Origin: Helianthus annuus
Taxonomy: Eukaryota; Streptophyta; Magnoliopsida; Asterales; Asteraceae
Reading direction: 5' to 3'
Assembly: GCF_002127325.2 (NCBI RefSeq)
Contig: NC_035448.2
Coordinates: forward strand, 12,105,408-12,169,407
DNA length: 64,000 nt
The notes under the pieces are model-generated. The model was given only the letters and a program-made list of their open reading frames with translations, was not told the DNA's origin and ran no database searches. The stretch's first letter is position 1; each line of letters starts with the position of its first letter. Shown here piece by piece: positions 43,303 to 54,815 of the stretch. The position numbers and the translations under genes were made by a program.

Positions 43303-44085
43303 TGTTAGGAAACTTTATTTGTAAGTATTGAAGAAAATCAGATTCAGCTTGATCTATGAAGAAGATAAAAGTCCTGACGATCAATACAACAAGAAGAAGA
43401 TCGGATAGGACAACTGAAAAGAACAATATCTACTTCAAAAAATCATAAATTGATCAAGAACTGAGGAAGATTAACAGAGAAGGTTTTTCTGATGGATCTG
43501 ATGATATTTCTGATGAAATATCATCAGTTTCCGACAATTCTGATCATCAGATTTTCTGATGATTTGTTCACCAGAATTTCTGATGAAGTGGTTATCAAAA
43601 ATTATGATAAAACCCCACTTGTCTAAAAATCAGTTCTATCCTACTACAATAACCGAAGCAACTTGACATTATTGGATATCATGATGACAAAGGCAACTTG
43701 ATTATTGGATTCAATGAATATGTCAAGAAGCTACTTTTTGGAGGACTTAAGCATGAATAAACAAATGTTTATTCATGTATTCAATCTGTCTATAAATAGA
43801 AGGCTCATCAAGCAAAGAACAATTGAGTTAAGCTTAGCATTCAATACATACTACAAACTCCATTGTCCTTTTACCTTAGAATTCACAAGTATTCATTTGT
43901 AATAGTTAATAATCTTACAATCACCTTGTAAACCATTTTGTTTCAAAGTGATATGAACTTGAAAATTCTGTAGGTCTTGTTTCTTGAAAGTCTGATTTCT
44001 ATTTCCGCATACTATTTTCACATTTGTTGAAATCACTTGCCATATTACGTGAAAAGAAGTTTTTAAGTCCAAACTGGGACCAACA
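43303..44085 (+). repeat. Copia-2 3' LTR
   Basis: 783 bp, starting TGTTAGGAAAC and ending GGGACCAACA. U3 carries palindromic TCATCAGATTTTCTGATGA-type repeats at 43490-43600. The TATA box is TATAAATA at 43791-43798. The end is set by the resumption of Gypsy-A RT coding sequence on the minus strand at 44090. The 5' LTR is not in the window, so the ends rest on motifs. Confidence 0.82.
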
Positions 44086-45498
44086 ATCATCGATGAACAC
44101 GATAACGAAGCGATCAAGATAGGGTTTACACACACGGTTCATCAAATCCATGAAGACCGCGGGTGCGTTTGTAGGACCAAAGGGCATGACCACGAATTCA
44201 TAATGGCCATAACGGGTTTGAAAAGCGGTTTTAGGGATATCTTCCTCCTGAATTAGCAGTTGATGATAACAAGAGCGTAGATCGATCTTAGAGAAACACG
44301 TAGCGCCTTGCAATTGATCAAATAAGTCATCGATTCGAGGTAGAGGATAGCGACTCTTGATAGTAAGCTTATTGAGTTCCTTATAATCGATGCACATTCG
44401 GAACGATCCATCCTTCTTTTTCACAAAAAGGACAGACACACCCCATGGGGATGTGCTAGGGCCTATGAAGCCTTTATCAAGTAATTCCTGGAGTTGACTA
44501 GAAAGTTCACGCATTTCGGACGGTGCGAGGCGATAAGGGACTTTAGCGACAGGGTTAGCTCCAGGAATGAGGTCGATACGAAAATTGATATCACGAGTCG
44601 GGGGTAAACCGGGTAAATTGTCAGGAAAGACATTAGGAAAATCACAAACCCCAAGTACCTTTTCCATCGGCTTCTTTTCCTTCTCCGCTACTATGATATG
44701 AGCTAAGAAAGCCAAGTATTCCTTTCGGAGATACTTTCTTGCTTGAATGCACGACATAAGTTTAAGTTCTTTCGAGGATACTTCGCCATAGACACAGAGT
44801 TGATCACCGTTTGAAAGAGAGAAGCAAATCATCTTTTCAAAATAAACTACTTCAGCACGATTTTCATGAAGAAAATCCATGCCTACTATGACATCGAAGC
44901 TACCAAGTTGCATCGGTATAAGATCAATCGGGAAAACGTGGTTGTTGAGTTCAAGAGTACAATCATGTAGGACGGAGCTGACGGTGACGGTTCTTCCGGT
45001 GGCAATTTCTACGTCGAACGTCGTTGGGAGGTTAGCGCGTTTGCGTTTTAGGAGCTTTTCGAATTCAGACGACAAAAAACAGTTATCGGCTCTAGTATCA
45101 AATAAACACGAAGCATAAATACCGTTAACAAGGAACGTACCATTGACAACATTGTTGTCAATCTGAGCCTGACGGACATTGATATTGAAGGTTCTTCCGC
45201 GGGCTGCTTGTTGTGGTTGCTGCTGCTGCTGAGGCTGCTGCTGTTGCTGCTGCTGCGGTGGTGGTTGTGGCTGCGGTTCTTGTTTCACAACGCGATTCGG
45301 GCAGACGTTAGCAAAATGATTCGGGTCACCACAAAAGTAGAAGGCCCGTGCATGAACAGCGGGCGCAGGAGCTGCTTGGTTACCCTGGATAGCAAGAGGT
45401 TGAGTTGTGGTGTTGGAGGAGCTTGAGCTTGTTGGCGTGGGCCTGAACGGCAATGAGCTGGTAAAATGCCCATAAATGTTGCACTTTTCAGTTTTCAC
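44086..45498 (-). pseudogene. pol: Gypsy-A pol: nucleocapsid end, protease and first half of RT
   Basis: Starts in the C-terminal nucleocapsid with a knuckle whose first Cys is replaced ([14 protein letters not shown]), then a P/Q-rich tract from CAG/CAA repeats (45205-45285). The protease active site reads FDTRAD instead of the expected FDSGA, so it is probably dead. RT has [33 protein letters not shown] and [12 protein letters not shown] and reaches the FIDD box, then is cut by Copia-2 LTR. The nominal ORF tail to 43999 is LTR sequence, not RT. It is offset one frame from gag. Confidence 0.88.
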
Positions 45499-46507
45499 AG
45501 AAACGACAGTTCACCCCTGCAGGGTGATGGTGGGTGCAAGTTGGGCACAAAGGATGAACACCAGTATACGCACGCTTAGCAGGCGGTGCGTTGGTCATAG
45601 GTGCTGCCACTTGGCGGTTCTGGTTGCTGGGTTGTATGGGAACAGTGTTGAGAGGAGCGGCAGTAGTAGCGTAGTTCGTGTTGTTGTTACCCTTGCACTT
45701 GCGTCCTTGGCGTGAAGACTTTGAAACTTGAGGTGCTGCAGTTTCAGTAGCGGGAGTAGCAGTTGCTTGATTGAGGCTCTTGGTTGAGGTTTTGAAATAC
45801 CCAGCTAAGACTCGCTTATCGTTGATCCCAGCTGCGAGTTGGTAGGTTTCCTCAATAGTAGCAGGCTTCGCTACTTGAACAAAATCGGCAACACAATCGG
45901 GCAGAGCACGAATGTACTTCTTGATCGTAATCTCAGGTGTTGCCACCTTAACAGGACAGATAATACTGAGCTGCTTGAAGCGAGCGGTGAGACCAGCGTT
46001 GTCACCTCCATCTTGTTTGATATGCCAGCATTCATTCTCCACCTTTTGCACTTCATGAGGAGGACAAAACTCCTTCATCATAAGCTCCCTGAGCTCTTCC
46101 CATGATAGGCCATAAGCTGTATCATTACCGCGCCTGTTGCGCTCAGCAGTCCACCAATCCAGAGCCCTGGACTGAAAAACTCCAGTAGCGTTCATAGTGC
46201 GCAGATTTTCTGGGCATCTGCTTCGCCTAAAGGTGACTTCGATAGAGTCAAACCACTGGAACATGGCACTGGGTCCGTCTTCACCAGTGAAGTTAGCAGA
46301 ACCGCGGGCCTTGAATTGTTTGAAGCTAAAAGGAGCTTTAGGCGTGTCGCTCTTTGACTCGACAGATGATTTGCTGCTAACCTCGTTGATCTCACTAACG
46401 ATCCGAGGTATGACTTTAGCCATTTCCTTGGCTACCAGTGAAGCGATACGCTTGTCAGCATGGTTACATCGAGCGGCGCGTGAAGTGTGAGAACCAAATG
46501 ACGACAT
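45488..46507 (-). CDS. gag: Gypsy-A gag
   Basis: An intact frame from [13 protein letters not shown] at 46507. The retrotransposon gag domain (about residues 60-220) shows [32 protein letters not shown] and [16 protein letters not shown] basic, A/T-rich linker follows, then a Cys/His cluster [14 protein letters not shown]. It ends CRFCEN at a stop caused by a small indel; the knuckle region goes on in the overlapping frame at 45498. The parent would be one gag-pol polyprotein. Confidence 0.9.
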   Translation of the reverse strand: MSSFGSHTSRAARCNHADKRIASLVAKEMAKVIPRIVSEINEVSSKSSVESKSDTPKAPFSFKQFKARGSANFTGEDGPSAMFQWFDSIEVTFRRSRCPENLRTMNATGVFQSRALDWWTAERNRRGNDTAYGLSWEELRELMMKEFCPPHEVQKVENECWHIKQDGGDNAGLTARFKQLSIICPVKVATPEITIKKYIRALPDCVADFVQVAKPATIEETYQLAAGINDKRVLAGYFKTSTKSLNQATATPATETAAPQVSKSSRQGRKCKGNNNTNYATTAAPLNTVPIQPSNQNRQVAAPMTNAPPAKRAYTGVHPLCPTCTHHHPAGVNCRFCEN

Positions 46508-47784
46508 TGTCTGCAGCAGACATCGTCATATGATTTAGACGAGATTTGATTATACCGGGCTTAGTTTTGAAAAGTTCAGCGTTTAACAAACATACTTATT
46601 ATTATTATTAGGTAAAGCATAGGAACACGTCGGCACATAAACACGTAGGCACATAAACCACATAGGCACATAAGCACATAAGCACGTAGGAGCACATAAT
46701 CCACGTAAGCATATATTTTGCACGTATTCACCTATATTTTGCACGTATTCACCTACATATTTTGCACGTATTCACCTATCTTTCAAAGCTTTGTGCTACG
46801 CTGCCTGAAGTTGCAAGGGATAGCGTGTTCGCGAGTCGTTAGCGAGTAGCGTTGCAAGTAGTATAGCGAGCATCATAAGCGGGGGCATTGCGAGAGTGCA
46901 TAGTTTGTCTGCGTTTAGTTAGCGTTTTAGGTTCGAGAGCTGTGCGAGTTGTGCACGTTTAGTAAAGCGAGGAGCAAGAAAGCGATAAAGCATAAAATTC
47001 TCCAAAAATATCAAAACATATAACATATAAACACATAAAATCGATAACGTGTGAAATCGGCGGCTTGCGGGCTCAGTATCGAAACAGAGCGCCCTGGGTG
47101 TTAGACATCGACTACCCAAAGTGGTTCAATTATTCACAACGACTCCGAGTACACGCTCTAGCCTAATAGACTGTACTCTCGCCGCAATGCGGCGAATGAC
47201 ACTCATCCTTCCAATTATTACGTGACTCGAGTCATCAGAACAATCGAGATTTTGGTGAGAGTTTTGTAAAATCAAAGTAGAGTGGAACTGATCATTAAGA
47301 TGCGGGTTTCACCCTTAACTTAACAACTTCGTTCCTATAGGTGTGGTAAAACCATGAGATAGAGATGGAGATTTCTGTCGAGATATGGATGTCACTCCTA
47401 ACTCAACAGAGGTTCTCATGCTGAGAGTAAAAATATGCGTAGAGTGAGCGATCTTATCGAGAGTTCCTGGTTTTCACACCTAATCTCGACTCAATCACTC
47501 GGTGGTGTTATGCGAGTATTTTTGAAAACGTGTGTATTGTGTTAGCCTTAGGAAAGGCCAAAATAGTTTTCAGCCTTAGGAAAGGCCTTCTTCGTACGAA
47601 GCTGTGGTATGCGGTGTTCGCACGAAGGTGTAGTTTCTGCGAGTTCGAATGAGAGTATCAAGAGTAGGCTTGTACAAAACCCCTACTGGGTTCGTACAAG
47701 CTGGTCTGTTGGTACTTAGACTATAGACTAGGTCAATCCTAAGACTCGACCTAATTCCCTATATGTATGACTCTGATACCAATC
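46508..47784 (-). other. Gypsy-A leader with minisatellite and primer site
   Basis: Non-coding leader. It holds CACATAGGCACATAA-type repeats (46615-46700) and three copies of a 20-base unit around TTTTGCACGTATTCACCTA (46733-46780). A further near-repeat, CCTTAGGAAAGGCC, occurs at 47544 and 47574. The primer site, TGGTATCAGAG on the minus strand, is at 47781-47771. Confidence 0.8.
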
Positions 47785-50057
47785 TGTCACACCCCAACCG
47801 ATGGCGGAAACATCGGGGCGTGGCACTGAGCGAAACAAATTGTTCAAGAGAATCCATAACAACTATTAAATGACAATATATTTAACGTTAATATCTGATA
47901 CTACTAACATATAAAGCAATTACAGTCATTACAGATAGCGAGTCTCATAAACAAATACTATTCCGACAACTCAGATTTTATTTAGCGGGTTTCAAGACTT
48001 CCTACTCGATTCATCACAGCATAGCATCCTATCAACCTGTCACATACGTTAAAAAAAAAGTCAATACATAAAATGTAAAGATGAGTACACAAGTTTGGAT
48101 AGCATATAGTAGTGAAAGCGTTTGACGCATAACCAGCACGTAACACGTAACGGGCGATGCAAGTAACTATCAAAACTATGTTCACACTTAACCACAAGAC
48201 TGCGTTTTAGAGTATGCGCGACACATGTTCAGCGAACACGTGAAGTAAAGAGATGTTATCCCTAGCAACCCCTGTCCACGACAGGTGCTGAGTCCAAACT
48301 ATAGTACTATCGTTGCTAGAGGTGGTATAGTGTAACACTGTATAGCATAGTATAAGCATTTAAAGTACACGTATAGCATGCGGGAATGGTTAGCGTTAAA
48401 AGTGTCTGCGTTGTGTGTTGTTGTGTTTTGATAGGGAACGTATGTAACACCCAAAAGTGCGTTAAATGAAAATGGGTTGGAGTATACTCACAGTATGTGT
48501 TTAACAAGTAAACACAGCCTTGATTGGATTGAAGCGAGCGCGTTGGAGTTAGCCTGAGTATAGAACAGTAGCGTAAGCGTTAAATAGTGCGTAACAGAGT
48601 GTAGAATGTGCTGAGTGTTTGGATGGTGATCCGAACGAATGGGGTTAACCCATCCGAACGGCTGGTCATCCGGTCGGATGGTCATCCGAGTGGATGACCA
48701 TTCGAATGGATGTCCATTCGAATGAGTGTGTTTGTTTGTAAATCATTGAAATTCGAAGTTTTGTTAAAACATTTAAGTAATGAAAATTATAAGGGGGCAG
48801 GTCATCCGGTCAGATGATCATTCGATCGGATGGTCATCCGATCGGATGATCATTAGAGTGGGTAATCTGTTATTTTGAAAACTTTGTAAAATTTTCTAAG
48901 TGTGCGTTTGAAGTCTAACAGAGACGACGTGATGACATGTCAAACAATGGAAACATACCAATTTCAGTTCATTCGATCGGATGGGAATCACCCCTTCGGA
49001 CAGACGACTGTTCTTGGTGAAATTTCATGTTCAACCCGTTAATCGGTCATCCCTCCGGTGGAAATCCATTTTCAAGCCGGCTCTCAACTAGGAAATGAGT
49101 AGAGAGTCTGAATGAGTCAAGATTCCATCGGTTTTGTGTAGAAAGTTGAAGAAAAGTTTCAAAACACTTGAAAAATGTTGAAATCTTGTTGAGATTTAAG
49201 TTAAAAGTGTGGAAATCCTTTAGATCTGAACCAATCTTGATGAGATGATGTCTCACAATAGTTTGCATAAGCAACTGAGTAAGAACCACCTTCAAGGAGT
49301 CCAAATCTGGCGATTTCGAGAAGAAAATGTGTGATTTTGATGGAGAAGATGATGTAGAAGTGTTTAGTGATGATGATTGTACAAGATTTGAGGAAAAATA
49401 CTTACGAAATAGCCTTGAATCGCGAGAAAAAGTGCTTGAGAGTGACTTGAGTGCGGGTGGTCAGATGGAGGTGTCAAATCAGTGAAAGGGAGTGTACAGG
49501 TAGTATTTATAGGCGAGAGAGAGGGTTTAAGTCGGTGCGCGAATTGGCAGTGGTCGGATGACCTTTCGGTCGAATGGTTATCCGAGCGGATGTCCATTCG
49601 ATCGGGTGCCCATTCGATCAGCCGCGTTGTGCGAGTTAGTTTTCCAACTTTCGTTTCGTGTGTTAAGCGTTGCGTTGCGTTGCGTTTAAGCGAGTTGCGA
49701 GTAAGCATTTAAGCGTGTAAGCGTTGCGTTGATAACCACATAACATTTAAACAAATAATCACACAATAACACACATAACAACTAAAATGCATAAATTTAA
49801 ATCTGCGTTTCGAGTTTGCGTATCGATAGCGTTTAGTCTAAACAAGCGATAAAATGCGTTTAAATAGTAAGCGTTATAAATAGCGTTTAGTTGCGATAAC
49901 TGTGTTTTGAATAAGGGTTGTAACAAGCGTTTTAATAAAGCGTTTGAAAACATAGTTTAAAATAGTTAACCGATAGCGATAATTGAAATCTCGAGAGTAC
50001 AAGCAATTAAGCAAGAAATGACAGTGATAGTAATGACCCGGAAAGTCGGGTTGTACA
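47785..50057 (-). repeat. Gypsy-A 5' LTR, about 2.3 kb
   Basis: Read on the minus strand it starts TGTACAACCCGAC (50057) and ends GGGGTGTGACA (47785), next to the primer site. A minus-strand TATA box (TATAAATA) is at 49511-49504. U3 and nearby carry repeated CATTCGATCGGATG units, including a perfect ATCCGATCGGAT palindrome near 48837-48848. Only short random ORFs are present. The other LTR is not visible, so boundaries rest on ends and flanks. Confidence 0.85.
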
Positions 50058-50769
50058 GATAATAACCAAGAGATACACCAGGAAGCTTTAGTTTTACCTA
50101 AGTAAACAATGTGAGTACATTCTCTTTTTGTAAATCTTTTGTAAGTCAAAATGTTTTACCAAAACCTTAAATGTCTTAAATTACACTTAACAGTAATTGA
50201 GTATTTGTGATTCTACAATTACTGCCGGTATGTTGGGGTTTTGTATACAAAATGTGAAAGACGTTACCATTGGACAAAAAGTTAGCCAATGAGTAATATG
50301 ACCCACAAGTTAGGTGTTGATAGTACTGAATAAGTAATTTAGTAGATATAAACAAATGTAACTGCGGATGCCCTCAATACTGTAAAGTTGTAAAACTGTT
50401 ATGATTAAACTGGGATGCACTCGCAAGTATTTCTTGCTAATAAAACCTTTTTAAAACGCGTTTCAGGTAACAAAATGTGAAAGCTAATAGAAGCCAGGTG
50501 GAGAGCACTGAAGGCTTGGAAAAGTGGCTATAAAAGTTACCTAAATAAAAAGGAGTTTTTGTTTTCAATAATTAGGGTTTATCCCTACAAATGTATTGTC
50601 AAATGAACTTGGGTTTCATCCCATTGATTTGTTATAAAAAGTTTGGTGTTTAACTCTGATAAAAATATTTTCTAACTACGGTCCTGATGTATTCCGCTGC
50701 TAAATTAATAAACACTGATACCATCTGACTGGCTCGCGCGCTCCCGGGCAGGGGTCGGTGGTTGCGACA
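50058..50769 (+). repeat. Gypsy-C 5' LTR, 3' half
   Basis: Aligns with 57645-58361. It ends GGTTGCGACA and is directly followed by the primer site region. GTGAGT (50111) and TTTCAG (50461-50466) are at positions matching the candidate intron of Gypsy-B. Confidence 0.9.
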
Positions 50770-50774
50770 AGAGG

Positions 50775-50786
50775 TGGTATCAGAGC
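50775..50786 (+). other. Gypsy-C primer binding site
   Basis: TGGTATCAGAGC, five bases after the LTR. Confidence 0.9.
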
Positions 50787-50908
50787 TACAGCCACTGGTT
50801 TAAGCCAATGAAGTGTTCTGCTGACACTTAAATTCTGTGTTAGGAAATAATTTATGTGATTACGTGTAAATATTATTTTGTGTTATTTGACTATTTGTTA
50901 GTTTACAT

Positions 50909-51665
50909 TATCAGTAAGCAAGGTACGTTGGACGCTTATCGTCAATTAGCTAGTCCACCAAAAGATGAAGGAACCTCATCTCAGCCAAACCCCTCAGGAT
51001 ACTCAGCCGATACTGAGGAAGGGATATTTATTTTTAAGGCACAGTCTGAGGAACCTTTTAAAAAAGTGATGTTGGTTTAATAGAGGAGCACATGAAAGAA
51101 GAAAGAGAATGAAGAAGTTACAACAACAGAGAGCGATAGTCAAAGCTAATAGGGAGGCAAATGCACAAACTCAGGAAACAGTCAATAGGCCACCATGGGA
51201 AGAGGAACTAGATAGACAGTTGGCAGATTTCCATATGCTAGCCACTACAGCAGTAGACTCTAACCTAAACCAAATAGCTGAACCACCACTGTTACCTTTA
51301 TTCCCAGACCAACAAATGCTAGAACCCGACCAGGAAGACCAGTTTCCAATCCCAGATATAGATCCCTATGAGATTCCCAGAATTCCCTCATCAAACCCTA
51401 TAGCTCAGTACACTGACCTTAACCCTTTAGACCCCTTTTGGCACAGCGACTGGTGGAAGCAGAGTGTGATACACAATCCATACCCTTATGGACACGCTAT
51501 TCCTTGACACCCTGATTCAGTACCAGTACCTATGCCACCTATGAGCCAAGAAAATTTGGAAGAACTTCGCTCATATGGTGACGAATTAGTGGAAGAAGGA
51601 GATAGAATTCGTCAAATAGGAGAGAAGCTTATGTGGAAGCATGTCGAGCGCGATATACATGATTA
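50909..51665 (+). pseudogene. Gypsy-C extra ORF upstream of gag (unknown function)
   Basis: Counterpart of Gypsy-B 18106-19387. The start codon position reads ATC. EEGIFIFKAQSEEP is followed by a stop at 51078-51080 and a frame change. The frame 51109-51507 holds PPWEEELDRQLADFHMLATTA, a proline- and aspartate-rich stretch, and SDWWKQS. After a TGA at 51505-51507, MSQENLEELRSYGDEL leads into RIRQIGEKLMWKHVERD and a stop at 51663-51665. The match at both ends with variable acidic middle indicates an ancestral protein of perhaps 300-400 residues. No known domain recognised. Confidence 0.6.
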
Positions 51666-52340
51666 GATACATGATACCTAGAATAAAACCTAGATAGTGG
51701 AGAGTTCAAATGAGAAGAAGTTTTTTGTAAGAAGAAAAAAGAACAAACTTCAACCAATAATTAAAATGTTTTATTTTACTTCATTTAATATAAGTATTTA
51801 ATGTTACTACAAGGATACATTGGTAAATCTACATAGGTCATTAATTTGTAGTCTTCCTCTTTAATAGCTAATACATTAAATTTTTTGTAACTTATCTTCA
51901 AAATATATATTTTTTTTTTCAAAAAAAAATAAAATAAAATAATTTAAAGTGTAGGATAAATTACGAGTTGTGTAGGACATATTTACAAGTTGTGTAAGAT
52001 AAATTTAAACGTGTAGGATGAATTTCGAAATATGTAGGATAACTTTTGATGTGTGTAGACAAAAAAAAGTTAGTGTCGAGAATAATAGTCTTTATGACTA
52101 ATTAATTAGTAAAAAATGATAATAAATAAGTTAAGTGAAAAAACTATTTAATGTTTTACAAAATTACCCTTTATTCTTTTTCTTCTCAATTAAATTTTCT
52201 TCTCAAATGAACCTTCCCCTACCTAGATATATGTGTAATTTTGTATTTTGATAAAAAAAACTAGACTATGTAGACTAAAATAGATATGGATGCATAACTA
52301 CTAGTATATTTTATTTTCAGCTGTAGTATGTAACCAATGC

Positions 52341-52374
<34 letters not shown>

Positions 52375-52487
52375 TAAAAGTCGCAATGTTTGACGTTTTT
52401 AATCAATTTATTTGTGTGATTATGTATAAATATTTGTACTAAATTTATTCTATAATAATTAACACCTGATAAATGTTCACAATTCAG
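51666..52487 (+). other. Gypsy-C spacer with an AT-rich insert
   Basis: Where Gypsy-B has about 250 bases, Gypsy-C has about 820. The extra 600 or so (about 51690-52315) is very AT-rich, with repeated TGTGTAGGAT/AYAAATT units at 51950-52070. A (TA)n(GA)n microsatellite lies at 52338-52374. The spacer ends AATTCAG before the gag ATG. Confidence 0.65.
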
Positions 52488-53560
52488 ATGGACAACGAAG
52501 TAAATCAGGAAAACCAGAATAATGAGAATAACGGAAACCAAATAGATAATAGTGCCATCCAACATATAGTAGCACAATGAATTATAGATGATATGCCTTA
52601 TATTATCAACACTATTAAAGCAGCAGAAAATAAATCTACAAATTGAAGTAAACGCCAACACACTGAGCCAAGTCACAATGTGAACGATAATAACGGACCA
52701 ATAATCCAAGCTCCAATTCCTAAAAGAAGAAGAACCGCCTCTTACGGTTGTTCTTATAAAGAATTCTTGGCCTGCAAACCAATAGAATTCTCAGGCAATG
52801 AAGGAGCCATTGCAACACTACGTTGGATAGAAAAGAGCGAAGCAGTCATAAAAATAAGTAAATGTGCAGACGAAGATAAGATTATGTTTGCTTATAATCT
52901 TTTCAAAAATGCAGTCTTAGAATGGTGGAATACTATTCTCTAGTCTAGGGGAAGTGACAGAGTTTATAATATGGAATGGATCAACTTTAAGGAAATGGTT
53001 GAAAGAAAATTGTGTCCCCCTAATGAAAAGGAACAAATCGCCAATAAGTTCCTAAATCTTAAAATGACTGGGATAGACTGCAAAGGTTACACTACCATAT
53101 TCTTTGAATATGCTAGAATAGTGCCAACCTTAGCCTCACCTGAACCAGTGTTAATCTCCCGTTACGTTTGGGGATTAATTAGTGAGATTAAACACGTAGT
53201 CAAGGCAACTAGACCACAAACTATAGAAGAAGCAGTAGAACTAGCCAATACCCTGACTAATGAACTGGTACGAACCTAGGGGAAAACCAGAGAAAGAACC
53301 TAGCTCAAAAGCTTACCCAGGAATTTCGCTACGATAATACCAACCGTGGGAAAAGTACAGATTCTTCCTCTACACCCTACTGTAAGTATTGCAAAAGAAA
53401 GCACTCTGGAAGATGCTCCATATACTGCAACTTTTGCAAAATATCTGGACACAAGGAAGAAGACTGTAGGAAGAAACCTAGCAATAGGATATGTTTCAAT
53501 TGTGGAGAAACTGGGCACATCAGACTGAACTGTCCAAAACTAGCTCTAGCCACAACCAAC
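52488..53560 (+). pseudogene. gag: Gypsy-C gag
   Basis: ATG at 52488 (MDNEVNQENQ), stops at about 52578 and 52644, then KEFLACKPIEFSGNEG to WWNTIL, a TAG at 52941-52943, and WINFKEMVERKLCPP to ANTLTNEL with a TAG at 53277-53279. A one-base shift then gives the knuckle region ([40 protein letters not shown]) at 53380-53535. It is clearly homologous to Gypsy-B gag along its length. Confidence 0.88.
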
Positions 53561-54815
53561 ATGGCTAAGATAACTGAAGGACATAAGAAGAATGCCAAAG
53601 CGTTTGTTCTGACATCGGAGGAAGCCAAGATGATTCCGGGTGTGATTGCTGGTACGTTCTTAGTTAATAATATATTTTCCAAAGTATTATTTGACTCTGG
53701 TGCAAACCAAAGTTTTATCAATACTTCTTTCTACAAACTTCTCGACCAACCTATAACCAAACTTCAACAAGATTGTTTGGTAGAGACAGCAAATGGAGAA
53801 TCCATTAAGATTAGTGAGATCTTGCAGGAAGCAAGAATAGAAATCCTGAACCATCATTTCTTTGCTAACCTTTATCCAATGAATCTAGCCGGATTCGATG
53901 TTGTGTTAGGAATGGATTGGTTGGTAGCCAATCGTGCCAGTATTTTATATGATCAAAAGTCAGTACAAGTAAGTACACCAACAGGTGAAAAGATCACAAT
54001 TAAAGGAAATAAGCCAACCAGATCGACAAAATTCTTCTCTGTGATGAAAGCTGCAAGTTATGAAAGGAAGGGAGGAATAGTATATATGATTTCTGTAATC
54101 ATCAATACTAAAGGAAAAGAATTAAAAGATATCCATGTGATATCTAAATTCTTAGATGTTTTTCCAGAAGAGTTACCTGGATTATCGCCCGATAGAGAGC
54201 TTAAATTTAGAATTCAGCTAATACCAGGAACGGCACCGATTACCAAAGCACCATATCGATTAACACCAACAAAGATGCAGGAACTGAAGAAACAATTAGA
54301 CGAACTTCTTGACAAAGGCTTTATTCAACCAAGTTCATCACCGTGGGGAGCACCGGTGTTGTTTGTTAAGAAGAAAGACAGATCGATGCGTATGTGCATT
54401 GATTACCGAGAATTGAACAAGGTTACGATTAAGAATCGGTACCCACTACCGAGAATTGATGATCTATTCAATCAACTTCAAGGAGCTCGATTCTTTTCTA
54501 AGATCGATTTACGCTCAGGATATCATCAACTGAAAGTACAGGAAGAGGACATTCCTAAAACTGCCTTCAGAGCAAGGTACGGTCATTATGAATTTACCGT
54601 CATGCCATTTGGTTTAACCAATGCCCCAGCCGCATTTATGGACATGATGAACAGGATATGTAAACCATACTTGGATAAATTCATAATTGTCTTTATAGAT
54701 GATATTCTAATTTACTCTAAGAGTAAAGAGGAACATGCAGCACATCTGCATACACTTCTGACATCATTGAGAAAAGAAAATCTTTATGCTAAATTCTCAA
54801 AATGTGAATTTTGGT
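53561..54815 (+). CDS. pol: Gypsy-C protease and reverse transcriptase
   Basis: The open frame holds the protease (DSGANQSF near 53696) and a full-looking RT palm ([61 protein letters not shown]). The catalytic DD is intact, unlike Gypsy-B. A one-base deletion near 54815 (TTTTGGTAC where Gypsy-B has TTTTGGCTAC) shifts the frame, so the ORF end to 54928 is not native. Confidence 0.9.

Larger units (their letters stand above)
15407..44085 (+). mobile_element. Copia-2, Sirevirus-like element with two envelope-like ORFs (5' end outside window)
   Basis: The visible pieces are gag end (15409-15831), protease/integrase start (15831-16579), the rest of integrase (32955-33958), RT and RNase H (33959-35569), envelope-like ORF 1 (36243-37053), envelope-like ORF 2 (38079-38206 plus 39997-43112) and a 3' LTR (43303-44085). 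It is interrupted by Copia-1, Copia-3 and a solo LTR. Its own 5' LTR lies left of the window, beyond Copia-1. It is inserted in the RT region of Gypsy-A. ATCAT at 44086-44090 would be the target duplication. Confidence 0.88.
44086..50057 (-). mobile_element. Gypsy-A, chromovirus-like element, 5' half in window
   Basis: Reads right to left: 5' LTR 50057-47785, primer site 47781-47771, leader, gag 46507-45488, protease and the first half of RT 45498-44086, where Copia-2 interrupts it. The rest of pol and the 3' LTR must lie left of the window. It is inserted in the 5' LTR of Gypsy-C; GATAA at 50058-50062 would be the target duplication and is also found at the matching site of the Gypsy-C 3' LTR (57645-57649). 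Confidence 0.88.

Noticed and set aside
43999..44089. Extension of Gypsy-A RT ORF after FIDD
   Set aside because: The residues after FIDD do not match RT and coincide with the Copia-2 LTR end; they are read-through of LTR sequence.
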